Origin: Pontibacter flavimaris | GTDB taxonomy: Bacteria; Bacteroidota; Bacteroidia; Cytophagales; Hymenobacteraceae | Direction: 5' to 3' | Assembly (NCBI RefSeq): GCF_001907195.1 | Contig: NZ_LVWA01000009.1 | Coordinates: 223,078 to 287,077 of the forward strand | DNA: 64,000 bases | In this document: piece after piece, positions 9,486 through 18,700 of the stretch | How positions within the stretch are numbered: position 1 is the first letter of the stretch | How the letters are laid out: every line of letters starts with the position of its first letter | Notes under the pieces: model-generated | Seen by the model: the letters and a program-made list of their open reading frames with translations, nothing else | Told to the model about the DNA's origin: nothing | The model's database searches: none | Program-made: the position numbers and the translations under genes

Positions 9486-10943
9486 ATGAAACGAATTTTT
9501 ACTCATTCTGCCCGTTTGTTCTGGGCGTTGTTGCTGTTTGCTTTTTTTAGTAGTGCTTATGCGGTTGGACAGGATGCAACACTCATTGATGTTAATCAAT
9601 TTAATTACACTTTTACCACAGATATAAATTCTGTCACCGTCGGGCATAATATTATTTATGACAATCAAGGAAGAATTGAATACGTGAGGGGTACAACTAC
9701 GCCTGTTAAAAAAGGAGTTGCTGAGTTCAATAGTGGCCGCTTATTATTAGACGGAGAACAAGGGAATCCCAGGGGGCTAGATATGTATATAACAACCACA
9801 TCTCAGATAAATTTGTACCCAAGTAGCAAATACACCCTTAACTACGACGAGATTTACACTATTGCGGGAAATCATACTATAAATGTTTCAGTAAGTTATT
9901 TATATACCATAGATGGTGTAGAGAGAGAAGAGGTTGTGGAAAGCAGGGACTTTAGTCCCCATACAAATGTTGTGTCTAGAGTGTTCCTATTGCCGGATGT
10001 AGATGAGGTACGAAGTAATGCCAAGTTTAAAGTTAATGTGCGAACCTCGAATAATAATGGCTTATACTACATTGATAATTTAAGGCTTGTAAGATCATGT
10101 ACAAGTCAAGAATCATCAACAACATCCTCAATTTCTGCTTCTGATGATGAAAAAACCTTTACAGCTAATGTAACTAACATGGGAGATAACCCCACATTTA
10201 AGTGGGAAATTATGGAATTCGGTAAAACAGTTTGGGAGGAAGATCTAATTCAAGTTGGTCCTGTTTATAGAGTTAGTGATGCCAAGCCGATAACAGATAT
10301 AAGGTTCACGGCTACAGCTTCTCCGTCTTCTTTATGTCTGCCTGATGGGTATTCCAGAACGGAATCATATAAAATTACCCCCCTCCCAGTAGAAATCATC
10401 TACTTCACGGCGGCCAAGCAGGGCAACAACGTGCTGCTGGAGTGGGCCACGGCCTCTGAGCAGAACAACACCGGCTTCGAGGTGCAGGTGTCGCAGGACG
10501 GGTTCAACTTCCGCAAGCTGGACTTTGTGCCGACTAAGAACGGCAACACGGTTATCAAACAGGTTTATACTTTTAAAGACACTGAGAATGGCAAGTATGG
10601 CACACGCTACTACCGCCTGAAACAGATAGACATGGATGGCAAATTCGAGTATTTCACCACCAAGGCCGTGAGTTTTGGTGAGGTGAGCAGCTACAGCCTG
10701 AAGGCTTCCCCGAACCCGTTTGAGAGCGAGGTGACGCTGGAACTGAACGCCGACGAGGCCGGCAAACTGAACGTGCAGGTGCTGGATGCTATGGGCAGAT
10801 CGGTGCTGACAAAGCAAATCGAAGTGAGCAAAGGTCGCTCGGTAGAGAAACTAACATTATGGCAGTCGCTGCCGAAAGGTATCTATTTCGTCCGCACCGA
10901 AATGAATGGCATCGCCAACAATTTCAAGCTATTGAAGAAATAG
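9486..10943 (+). CDS. Secreted protein with type IX secretion tail (485 aa)
   Basis: The open frame extends upstream, but the ATG at 9486 (MKRIFTHSARLFWALLLFAFF) starts a clean signal peptide ending AYAVGQ and is chosen. Residues from about 30 to 300 form a beta-rich region of no recognised family. Then come the LPVEIIYFTAAKQG module and a T9SS type A tail (ASPNPFESEVTLEL ... NNFKLLKK), nearly the same as in the gene at 2402-8932. The protein should cross the outer membrane by the type IX system. The N-terminal part is AT-rich and the tail GC-rich, with the break near base 10380. The function of the passenger part is unknown; carbohydrate binding is one possibility because it is all-beta, but nothing in the sequence proves this. 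Confidence 0.85.
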   Translation: MKRIFTHSARLFWALLLFAFFSSAYAVGQDATLIDVNQFNYTFTTDINSVTVGHNIIYDNQGRIEYVRGTTTPVKKGVAEFNSGRLLLDGEQGNPRGLDMYITTTSQINLYPSSKYTLNYDEIYTIAGNHTINVSVSYLYTIDGVEREEVVESRDFSPHTNVVSRVFLLPDVDEVRSNAKFKVNVRTSNNNGLYYIDNLRLVRSCTSQESSTTSSISASDDEKTFTANVTNMGDNPTFKWEIMEFGKTVWEEDLIQVGPVYRVSDAKPITDIRFTATASPSSLCLPDGYSRTESYKITPLPVEIIYFTAAKQGNNVLLEWATASEQNNTGFEVQVSQDGFNFRKLDFVPTKNGNTVIKQVYTFKDTENGKYGTRYYRLKQIDMDGKFEYFTTKAVSFGEVSSYSLKASPNPFESEVTLELNADEAGKLNVQVLDAMGRSVLTKQIEVSKGRSVEKLTLWQSLPKGIYFVRTEMNGIANNFKLLKK

Positions 10944-10991
10944 AGTAATAGGGTTTAAAGAAAAAGAGCCGGGTTATTAGCCCGGCTTTTT
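10380..10991 (+). repeat. C-terminal secretion cassette, copy B (partner at 8372-8989)
   Basis: Second copy of the LPVEIIYF module, T9SS tail, post-stop sequence and terminator stem described at 8372. The tail itself is more diverged than the module before it. Confidence 0.85.
10967..10991 (+). terminator. Intrinsic terminator of the 485-aa surface protein
   Basis: The stem AGCCGGG (10967-10973) pairs with CCCGGCT (10981-10987) over a seven-base loop, followed by a T run. It is preceded by AAAAAG and closely resembles the terminator at 8961. Confidence 0.88.
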
Positions 10992-11018
10992 GCATTTGTA
11001 AGGGTAGGGGGTTTGTAG

Positions 11019-11269
11019 GGATAGGTCTTGACCTGTCCGAGCGACTGGCTGAAACAAAATTAGCCCTGGTCTATACGCAAAGCTGATTCGGACATCCTTG
11101 TCCGGATCTTTTACTGCCGCGGACATCCTTGTCCGCGTTTCTGAAGTACCGGGTCCAACCACCCCTGCCCCTCCTTAGCCAAGGAGGGGCAGGGGTGGTT
11201 GCTTTGGCTAAAGTATAAATTCCATAGCTGCTGTTCTTGCGCGGACAGGTCGGGACCTGTCCGCACAAG
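11019..11269. repeat. Cluster of REP-like extragenic palindromes
   Basis: Five stem-loops lie in 250 bases of non-coding DNA: 11019-11038 (9 bp, one wobble, GGATAGGTC arm), 11086-11107 (9 bp, ATTCGGACA arm, TCCT loop), 11118-11137 (8 bp perfect, CGCGGACA arm, TCCT loop), 11157-11200 (20 bp perfect) and 11236-11269 (11 bp perfect core GCGGACAGGTC, extended to 16 bp with one mismatch). Four share the core GGACA...TGTCC or GGTC...GACC. They lie between a + gene and a convergent - gene, the usual site for REP/BIME elements. No transposase gene is nearby. Confidence 0.75.
11157..11200. repeat. Perfect 20-bp stem-loop (AACCACCCCTGCCCCTCCTT arm)
   Basis: The left arm 11157-11176 and right arm 11181-11200 are perfect inverted repeats around an AGCC loop. 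This is far stronger than a terminator needs and has no T tract on either side, so it is more likely a mobile or REP-like palindrome than a terminator. Confidence 0.8.
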
Positions 11270-11286
11270 TTAATCCTACAAAATAG

Positions 11287-11320
11287 ATGAGCCCGCTGCA
11301 TTTTAATGCAGCGGGCTCAT
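11287..11320 (-). terminator. Terminator of the CocE/S15 hydrolase gene
   Basis: A 16-bp perfect stem (11287-11302 with 11305-11320, arm ATGAGCCCGCTGCATT) lies 25 bases beyond the stop of the minus-strand hydrolase, followed on that strand by CTATTTTG. TATACTT copies adjoin it. Confidence 0.8.
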
Positions 11321-11344
11321 ACTTTATACTTCCTCAAGTATACT

Positions 11345-13234
11345 TTACAGCACTTTTACCTTCAGGCTGGTGGGTTGCTGCGGCGAGTGGTATACTTTGT
11401 GGGTAGCCTTGATGAAATCCTCCTCGTTGGCTTCAAAGATGTTATCCACGTACTTCTGCGGGTTGCGGTCTATGAGCGGGAACCAGGTGCTCTGGATCTG
11501 TACCATTACACGGTGGCCTTTCTTGAAAGTATAGAGGACATCCTGCAGTTCCACGTTTACCGCCGTTACCTGGTTTGGCGTGAACGGCTCTGGCTTCTCG
11601 AAGCTGTTGCGGAAACGGCCGCGAAACACCTCGCTGCGCACCATGGCCTGGTAGCCGCCCATGGCCTTCTTCGGCTGGTGCGGGTTTGCCTGCGCTGTAT
11701 CAGGGTACACATCGATCAGCTTCACTACCCAGTCGGCGTCGGAGCCGGTGGTAGCCACTTTCAGTTGGGCCAGAATCTCGCCTGCCAAGGTCAGGTCCTC
11801 GGTCAGCACATCCGTCTGGAAGGTTAGTACATCGGGGCGGCGGCTGGCGAAGCGCTGGTCGTCGGTCATGTACTCGCGCGTCATGCCAACGGTTGTGGCC
11901 TCTGTAAAAGGAACCGGTTTGGCCGGGTCGGAGATAAACTCGCTGGCTTCTGTTTCTCCTGCTGCCGGAGTCTCAAAGCTGAGCTTGCCGTTGGCGTGCA
12001 AGTATAAGGCGCGCTCCTGCGCCTGCTTGGGCGGCCATACTTCAAACTCGCGCCAGGTGTTGTTGCCACCTTCAAACATAATAGCTTCTGGTAGTTTCAC
12101 AGGTTGCCTGGCGTTGTTTTTCAGGTAGTGGTTGAAGAATTTGGCTTCTACTTCCTTCAGGTACCAATCGGAGTTGCCCTGCCCAAAGTATACATTGCCG
12201 ATGTTGGAGCCGTCGGTGCGGGCCCAGCCGCCATGTACCCAGGGGCCCATCACCAGCATGTTCGTCAGCTTCGGGTTGTTCTTTTCGATGGTCTGGTAAA
12301 TCTTGAGTGGTCCATACAGGTCCTCGGCGTCGTACCAGCCGCCCACCGTCATCACGGCAGGGCCTTTTATGTTTTTGAGGTGCGGGAGGATGTTGCGTGC
12401 CTGCCAGAAGTCATCATAATTGGGGTGCGCTACGATATCGTTCCAGAACGCCACATTGCCTTTCAGGTACTTCTCGTTCGCGTTCTTGAGCGGGCCCATC
12501 CGCATAAAGAATTCGTAGCCATCCGGAGTACCGTGGTCGAAACGCGGGTTGCGCTGCGTGGTGGGCTCGGGGCGTGGCAGCCCGAAGCTGGCCAGAAAGT
12601 TAAAGGCGTGCGGCAGGAATAAGGCGCCGTTGTGGTGAAAATCGTCCCAGAACCAGTCGGCAATGGGTGCCTGCGGCGACACGGCCTTCAGGGCGGGGTG
12701 GTTGCTCATGAGCCCGGCGGCGGCATAGAAGCCGGGGTAGGAGATGCCCCACTGGCCCACGCGGCCGTTGTCGCTATCGAGCTTTTTCACCAGCCAGTCC
12801 ACCGTGTCGTAGGTATCGGTGCTCTCGTCTTCATCCTTTTTGCCTTTCTTTTTGGTCAGGTGCGGCGTCATGTTCACAAACGCACCTTCCGACATGTAGG
12901 TGCCGCGCACATCCTGGTACACAAAAATGTAGCCTTCACGCAGCAGGTTAGGGCTGGGGCCGAGGCTGGTCTTGTAGCTTTCACCGTAGGGGCCCACCGA
13001 GTAAGGCGTGCGGTTCATCAGGATCGGGTACTTCTTGCTCTTGTCCTTCGGCGCGTATACCACCGTGAACAGCTTTTTGCCGTCGCGCATCGGGATCTGG
13101 TACTCGGCCTTTTCGTAATGCTGGCGGATGTAGAGCGAATCTTCATTTACCCGCTGGGCCATACTTTGCAGCGCACATAGGCACAGGGCCAGCAGCAGCG
13201 CAAAGGGCCGAAGCAGATCTTTTGTTTTGGTCAT
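11345..13234 (-). CDS. CocE/NonD-family (peptidase S15-like) secreted alpha/beta hydrolase (629 aa)
   Basis: A signal peptide (PFALLLALCLCALQSMAQ) is followed by an alpha/beta hydrolase of the X-Pro dipeptidyl-peptidase / cocaine-esterase type. It starts YQIPMRDGKKLFTVVYAP, the usual N-terminal strand pair, then VYQDVRGTYMSEG, and the nucleophile elbow GISYPG with Ser165. A cap region and the C-terminal jelly-roll-like beta domain (from about residue 440, ending KVYHSPQQPTSLKVKVL) follow. Family members hydrolyse esters or amides, including dipeptides from proline-containing peptides and beta-lactam side chains, so the actual substrate is open. The gene stands alone, and its start ATG at 13234 is directly in front of the signal peptide. 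Together with the M14 and amidohydrolase genes it fits a peptide-degrading periplasm. Confidence 0.9.
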   Translation of the reverse strand: MTKTKDLLRPFALLLALCLCALQSMAQRVNEDSLYIRQHYEKAEYQIPMRDGKKLFTVVYAPKDKSKKYPILMNRTPYSVGPYGESYKTSLGPSPNLLREGYIFVYQDVRGTYMSEGAFVNMTPHLTKKKGKKDEDESTDTYDTVDWLVKKLDSDNGRVGQWGISYPGFYAAAGLMSNHPALKAVSPQAPIADWFWDDFHHNGALFLPHAFNFLASFGLPRPEPTTQRNPRFDHGTPDGYEFFMRMGPLKNANEKYLKGNVAFWNDIVAHPNYDDFWQARNILPHLKNIKGPAVMTVGGWYDAEDLYGPLKIYQTIEKNNPKLTNMLVMGPWVHGGWARTDGSNIGNVYFGQGNSDWYLKEVEAKFFNHYLKNNARQPVKLPEAIMFEGGNNTWREFEVWPPKQAQERALYLHANGKLSFETPAAGETEASEFISDPAKPVPFTEATTVGMTREYMTDDQRFASRRPDVLTFQTDVLTEDLTLAGEILAQLKVATTGSDADWVVKLIDVYPDTAQANPHQPKKAMGGYQAMVRSEVFRGRFRNSFEKPEPFTPNQVTAVNVELQDVLYTFKKGHRVMVQIQSTWFPLIDRNPQKYVDNIFEANEEDFIKATHKVYHSPQQPTSLKVKVL

Positions 13235-13402
13235 AGGTGAGATATAAGGGTGATGAAGTATGGATTAAGCTCTGAAGGTAAACAATCTAAGCTTTAAATG
13301 GTATGGCTGCGGCAGCAAGTATAAACGCAAGTATAAAACTGTGTTTATATAGTATAACCTATATATATTTTATGTTGATTTTATTATATTGTGGAATGCT
13401 AA

Positions 13403-13564
13403 ACTTATAAGGTAATCATCTGTGAAAACAAAGAAAAGAACGAACATGCGCTACCTGCTGCCGTGGCAATTGCTGTATATATTATTTCCGGTTGGGATGA
13501 TGTGGTGAGAGGCTTTGAAGATGCACAAGACGGCAAGCCCCATAAGTATGAACAGGCCAAGTAA
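13403..13564 (+). pseudogene. Possible remnant of a small bacteriocin-like peptide gene
   Basis: In the 415-base gap between the hydrolase and the TerB-like gene, one frame is open from 13403 to a TAA at 13562-13564 but has no ATG, GTG or TTG start. It reads ENKEKNEHALPAAVAIAV, then YIISGWDDVVRGFEDA, then a polar end. A hydrophobic run followed by GW-DD-x-x-x-GF is the pattern of C-terminal ends of class IIb-like (lactobin/cerein type) peptide genes in Bacteroidota. The expected leader with a double Gly is missing, so this would be a decayed or N-terminally truncated copy. A chance open frame is quite possible. The rest of the gap is AT-rich with three AAGTATA words. Confidence 0.3.
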
Positions 13565-13649
13565 AGTATAAATCCTGATCCGGTGTAAGTCGTGCTAACT
13601 TAGGTTTATACTTCCGCGTTTAACCAAAGCATACCAAGCATGAAGACAA

Positions 13650-14426
13650 ATGGAACAGGAACAAACCACTTTACTAAAGGATTACCCGATACAGGAAAAG
13701 GGAGCTTACTTCTGCGCACTGGCCACCATGGCCTCTGCCGACGGACACGCCTCTGACGAGGAACTGGAGTTTCTGGACATGATGGGGGAGGCGGCAGAGC
13801 TGCCTGAGAACCTGCGTCAGGAGGTGGAGCAGGTGGCGAAGAACCCCTCGCAGGTGAGCCTGCAAAAGTGCCTGGATACGCTGAAAAGCAGTCCGCTTCG
13901 GTTCTCGCTCATCACCGACATCATCAGTTTTGCCAAGTCGGACGGACAGTATACCCAGGAGGAGCAGCAGCGCATCGAGGAAATGGCCACCTATTTGGGC
14001 GTGGACCACAAGCAGTACAGCCTGCTGGAGCAGTACGTGGAAAAGGCAGGCGAGGCGCAGCAGCAGGGTGTGGACCCGACTTCGCAGAGCTTCCTGAACA
14101 AGAACGGCTTTGGTGATATGTTCAAGAATGCCGGCATCTCGCCGCAGATGGTTAAAGGCATGCTCGGCATTCTGGCCCCGATTGTTATCGCTAAAATGAT
14201 GGGTGGCCGGCGGAGCAAGCGCTATGGGGGTGGCATGATGGGCGGTCTATTGGGCGGCTTGCTTGGCGGAGGCATGATGGGCAGAAGATCCGGAGGCATG
14301 GGCTCTATGGCATCTATACTTAGCGGGCTGAACGGCCGCAAAGGCTACAGCAGCATGGGCTCCGGTGGTCTGGGCGGGCTGCTGGGAGGAATTCTGGGCG
14401 GAGGCAAACGCCGCGGCGGCTGGTAA
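13650..14426 (+). CDS. TerB-like domain protein with Gly/Met-rich tail (258 aa)
   Basis: Residues 15-140 form two helical halves, each with an acidic motif, ASADGHASDEE (Asp31) and AKSDGQYTQEE (Asp98), as in the tellurite-resistance TerB / DUF533 fold, where these Asp residues may bind metal. A short hydrophobic segment (GMLGILAPIVIAKMMGG, about 170-186) may sit in or on the membrane. The last 70 residues are Gly/Met/Arg-rich (GGLLGGLLGGGMMGRR) and low in complexity. There are no other ter genes nearby, so tellurite resistance cannot be claimed. The start is the ATG at 13650; another ATG at 13639 is out of frame. A 15-bp inverted repeat downstream probably ends transcription. Confidence 0.75.
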   Translation: MEQEQTTLLKDYPIQEKGAYFCALATMASADGHASDEELEFLDMMGEAAELPENLRQEVEQVAKNPSQVSLQKCLDTLKSSPLRFSLITDIISFAKSDGQYTQEEQQRIEEMATYLGVDHKQYSLLEQYVEKAGEAQQQGVDPTSQSFLNKNGFGDMFKNAGISPQMVKGMLGILAPIVIAKMMGGRRSKRYGGGMMGGLLGGLLGGGMMGRRSGGMGSMASILSGLNGRKGYSSMGSGGLGGLLGGILGGGKRRGGW

Positions 14427-14785
14427 GCTTCAGAGATAAAGAGCCACAAGTATAAAAGGTATGGGTTTTGAATAGCTTATACCTTTTATACTTTATACTT
14501 ACTGTAGCTCCACCTGTATCAGCCGGCGCAGGTACTCTTCCTGCAGCAGCGCCCGCTCCAGCACTCCTCCCAAAAAATAGAGAAGGTACACGTAATCTAA
14601 GTATCCCTGTAGCATTACTTGATCTTTTCAGGACCCCAATAAGCCGCTTATATTTCCTGTTTAATCGTTAGACAGGAAATTTTAGTAGCTTGTGAGGTAA
14701 ATCGGTTGCTGGCAGCGGCAAAGAGAAAGGCAGGAAGGTTTCTGGAGCGAATACAATCGGTTATAAGCAATCAAAGGTTATTAGG
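14427..14785. other. Spacer of 360 bases
   Basis: Holds the inverted repeat at 14448-14493 and three copies of the TATACTT word. The open frame 14468-14671 (Ala/Pro-rich after one hydrophobic stretch) resembles nothing and is rejected. No clear promoter for the glycosyltransferase gene was found. Confidence 0.5.
14448..14493 (+). terminator. Inverted pair of the AAGTATA word, probable terminator
   Basis: AAGTATAAAAGGTAT (14448-14462) pairs perfectly with ATACCTTTTATACTT (14479-14493) over a 16-base loop, 22 bases after the TerB-like stop codon. Both arms contain the iterated word, recalling the way paired uptake words serve as terminators in Neisseria and Pasteurellaceae. The stem is AT-rich, so its strength as a terminator is uncertain. 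Confidence 0.55.
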
Positions 14786-15676
14786 ATGGAGGTTAAGGAT
14801 AGCATAGTTTTCCTGGCAATGGGCGAAGTATATGCCCGCCAAGCAGTATACGCTATTTTATCCCTGCTGAAAGTATACCGCATGCGTTTGCCGGAATCGC
14901 TACGTATTATTATCTATACTAACGCTCCTGAGTACTTTTCAAGCTTAGAGGATATTAGTTGCCTGGATGTGGTTTACCTGAATGAGGAAAAATTTTGTGC
15001 CTGGAAGGGGGCAGGGAATCAGTTATTCAGAACTAAGATTAAGTTGCTACAAGAAGTAAGGGAGACTGTGGAAGGCAACATTCTTTATGCCGATACGGAT
15101 ATTGTTTTCTTTAAAAGAATCGACCACCTCTTTCATTTATTAAATCAGGGTAACTGCATCCTTCACACAAAGGAAGCCGCACTCTCTACAGCGGGTTTCG
15201 ATGCATACCGCACCAGCTTTTGTGGCAGGCATTTGACCCTGACATCCGGATGGAGTATCTATATTAGCGACAGGCATTACATGTGGAATGCCGGAGTGAT
15301 TGGGCTGAGCCCTGAGAAGTATAAGCTGGTAGATGATGTATTAGAGCTTAATGACCGTTTGCTCTTAGTAAATAACCTGAGGTTAGTGGAGCAACTGGCC
15401 TTCTCTGTAGTCCTGGCCGAAACTTGCGATGTAATGGAATGTCACAACAGGATTTTTCACTATTGCTGGAATGATGGGAAAGACAAAATGGATGAGCAGA
15501 TCAAGCGGCTCTTGAAAGACACTGAGGGTGAAAGGATAGAAAGGAAAGTTCTTAGAATGAATCAATACAGAATATATTACCCCTCAACTAAAGACAAGCT
15601 GCTATACTTCTCTAGACCCAGAAACCTATTAGCCATGCTGAAGAGGAAGTTTTTGCTGCTACAGAACAATCACTGA
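14786..15676 (+). CDS. Putative glycosyltransferase with DXD motif (296 aa)
   Basis: The cytoplasmic-looking protein has an N-terminal Rossmann-like start (IVFLAMGEVYARQAVYAILSL), the strand ILYADTDIVFFK with the DXD motif at Asp103/Asp105, and MWNAGVIGLSPE downstream. Together these are the layout of GT-A fold enzymes that bind UDP-sugars through Mn2+. The family is probably near GT8 or a related Bacteroidota group. It stands alone between a TerB-like gene and a convergent amidohydrolase, so neither sugar nor acceptor can be inferred. The start ATG at 14786 gives a full N-terminal strand. Base composition is a little more AT-rich than in neighbouring housekeeping genes, as often seen for surface-polysaccharide genes. 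Confidence 0.72.
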   Translation: MEVKDSIVFLAMGEVYARQAVYAILSLLKVYRMRLPESLRIIIYTNAPEYFSSLEDISCLDVVYLNEEKFCAWKGAGNQLFRTKIKLLQEVRETVEGNILYADTDIVFFKRIDHLFHLLNQGNCILHTKEAALSTAGFDAYRTSFCGRHLTLTSGWSIYISDRHYMWNAGVIGLSPEKYKLVDDVLELNDRLLLVNNLRLVEQLAFSVVLAETCDVMECHNRIFHYCWNDGKDKMDEQIKRLLKDTEGERIERKVLRMNQYRIYYPSTKDKLLYFSRPRNLLAMLKRKFLLLQNNH

Positions 15677-15723
15677 AGTCCAGCTGCTGACAGGAGCTTG
15701 AAAATTGGAAGACAGTAAAAGCA

Positions 15724-15757
15724 AAAAGCGGCTGCCCCATCCGGAGCAGCCGCTTTT
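15724..15757. terminator. Bidirectional terminator between convergent genes
   Basis: AAAAGCGGCTGC (15724-15735) pairs with GCAGCCGCTTTT (15746-15757), with T runs on the plus side and A runs giving Ts on the minus side. It serves the glycosyltransferase (+) and the amidohydrolase (-). Two TATACTT words follow it. Confidence 0.9.
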
Positions 15758-15778
15758 TTATACTTTATACTTTAATGC

Positions 15779-18700
15779 TTAATGGCGGCAAGTGCAGTGT
15801 TCACCGGCGATGCCCTCAAAGCGGGTGTTGGTGCCCTCATGCCAGTCGAAAGCAGTGGCATACTTGTCGCTTTCCCACCAGAACTTGCCCGGCTGCTTCG
15901 TTGTGTTGCCGATCTCAGCCATCGTGGCGGCGTCATACAGGCGGCCGTTCACCATCGTGTACTTCACGTGTTCCGAGTTCCGGATGTTCTCCAGCGGGTT
16001 CTGGTCCAGCACGATCAGGTCAGCCAGCTTACCGGTTTCCACCGAGCCCAGGTCGTGGCCCATGCCAATGTACTCAGCGCCGTTCAGCGTGGCAGCGCGA
16101 AGGGCCTCATGGTTGGTCATGCCGCCTTGCTGCAGCATCCACAGTTCCCAGTGCGCGCCCAAGCCCTGCAACTGGCCGTGCGCTCCCAGGTTTACCTTCA
16201 CACCGTTATCCGACAGGGCTTTGGCCGCTCTGGAGGTGGCCATAAAGCCATTTTCATACTCCTCGTCCGGCACCTGTGTTACAAAGCGGGAACGACCATC
16301 GATGATAGAGCGCGGCGTGAACTTGAGCAGGCGGTCTTTCTCCCATACATTGGTTTTCTGGTACCAGTAGTACTCGCCGTTGGTGGCACCGTAATTCACG
16401 ATCAGGGTAGGCGTGTAACCCACGTTAGAGGCTTTCCATACTTCCAGCACATCCTTGTAAAGCGGTGCAACCGGAATGTTGTGCTCCACGCCCGTGTGGC
16501 CGTCCAGGATCATGGTCATGTTGTGGAAGAAGGTAGAACCGCCCTCCGGGTACACGCTCATGTCCAGTTCGCGCGCTGCCTGAATAACCTGCTGGCGCTG
16601 TTCCCGGCGCGGCTGGTTGTAGCTCTTCACCGAGAAGCCACCCACAGCCTTAATGCGGCGCAGGTGCGAGCGGGCATCGTCCAGGCTGTTGATCACGGCC
16701 TTGAAGTTGCCATCGGCACCGTAGAGGATGGTACCCGTAGAGTAAATGCGCGGACCAACCATAGCGCCCGACTTCACCGCCTCCGACTGGCTGAACACCA
16801 TCTCGGTCGTGGAAGAAGGGTCGTGGGTGGTGGTAACGCCGTAGGCCAGGTTGGCGAAGTAGGACCACTGCTTCTGCGGGCTCATGCCCAGGCGGAAGGT
16901 GCCCAGGTGCGCATGCACGTCCACAATGCCCGGCATAATGGTTTTACCGGCAGCGTCGATCACTTTCGCATCGTTTGGCACGCTGATACCTTTGCCCACC
17001 GCCACAATGCGGTTGCCGTCCACTACAATCTTACCGCCCTCAATCACTTCATCGCCTTTCATGGTGATGATGCGGGCGTTTGTGAAGGCAACTTTGCCCT
17101 GTGGGATATCCGTTTTCAGCTCCAGGCCGATCTTGGTGCCTGTGGTATCGATGGCTGGCAGTTCTTCCGGTGCACCGGCCACAAAGTTAAAGCGGTTTTT
17201 CAGGTCGTTAGAGAAATACTCATCGCCCAGCACCCAGTTGATCTTCTTGCTGTCTGCGGACCAGTGGATGCTCGTGCCGGCGTCGCGGGTGAAGCGGGCC
17301 ACCGGAACAGCCTTGGTATCAGCACTCAAATCGAGGCCGGAACCGTTAGCGGTAAATGGTGCGATGTAACCGTTAAAGAGCTCCACAAAGCCGATCCACT
17401 TGTTGTCCGGGCTAGGATAGAACTGGTCGGTATACTTGGAAGTATAATGCGTCTGCTCGTTCTTACCACTCAGGTCCACGCTCTTGAACGCAAACTTGTC
17501 GCCCTCGCGGCCGGTGAAGAATATGCGGTTGGATGTGGCGTTGAATTGCGGGTTAGCGCCGCGCTCCTGTACCAACGTGGCTTTCCCGCCATCGGCTGGC
17601 ATGTAGAAAATGCCTTTCTCCTTGCCATGCGCGTAGCCCATGTGGCTGTTTCCGCCCTCTTTGCTGTAAAGTATAAACTTACCGTTCGGCGAGAACTGTG
17701 GCGAAGTATAGAAGCCTTTCTCTGTGGTTAGTCTGGTTGGCTTGCCGTTTTTCCTGCGGATGTCGAGCTTGTAGAGGCCTCCGAAGTTATCATCATTCCA
17801 AGTGGCGTACACCAGGTGCTTGCCATCGGGGGAGAAGGAGGGGTAGAACTCGAAATCCTGGCCCTTGGTAATGCGCTCCGGCTTGCCGTTTGGCAGCTCT
17901 TTCTTATAGATATAACCCGCCGCGTTAAATACCAGCGTTTTGCCGTCCGGCGAGGTTACGGCATGGCGGATAGCCTTGGCTGTAAACTTATCAGGTGACA
18001 CGCCGCCGTTCTTGCTGTGGTCGTGGCGCACGGCATCGGCAAGGTAGTGTGTGGCAGTGGCTTCAAACGGAATGTTCGCCACCTGCTTCGTCGCCACATC
18101 CACTTTGTTGACCTTGCCATCAGCCCAGAACACGATGGATTTGTTGTCCGGCGTCCAGGAAAAGTATGGATACACGCCGAAAATGGCCCAGGCTTCCTGC
18201 TGGTCGTGGCTCAGCTGATCGTAGATCGGCCACTCTTCGCCGGTTTTCAGGTCGTGCACAAACAGCACCGACTTGGTACGCACGCGGCGCACAAAGGCCA
18301 CCTGCTTGCCATCCCTGGAAACCACCGGACGCACCGCGCCGCCGTTGCCGGATACCACGTTCTCGATCTCACCGGTGTGGCGGTCCACCCGGCGGATCAC
18401 GTAGATCTGGCCGTTCGGGTCTTTGTTGTACTCAAAGTTAGAGCCGCCGCTCATGTCCTCCGAGAAGTATACATACTTGCCGTCCGGCGAGGCAAAGGGC
18501 TCTCCGGCATCCTGCTGGTCGTTTTTGCGCTTAGTTAGCTGGATGCCTGTGCCGCCTGTGCGGTGGTACATCCACATCTCGCCGGCCCCCAAAGAGCGGG
18601 TATTGGTGAAGTGCTTACGCGCGATGATGTACTCTCCGTCCGGGGTCCAGACAGCGTTGTTGAGCAGACGGAAACTTTCGTTGGTGATCTGTTTGGCCTC

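Noticed and set aside
13446..13508. ATG frame of 20 codons (MRYLLPWQLLYILFPVGMMW)
   Set aside because: Overlaps the bacteriocin-like frame in another register and is too short to support without expression data.
14468..14671. Open frame of 67 codons before the glycosyltransferase
   Set aside because: Starts within the inverted repeat and its coding comes from TATACTT words and an Ala/Pro-rich stretch; nothing supports it.
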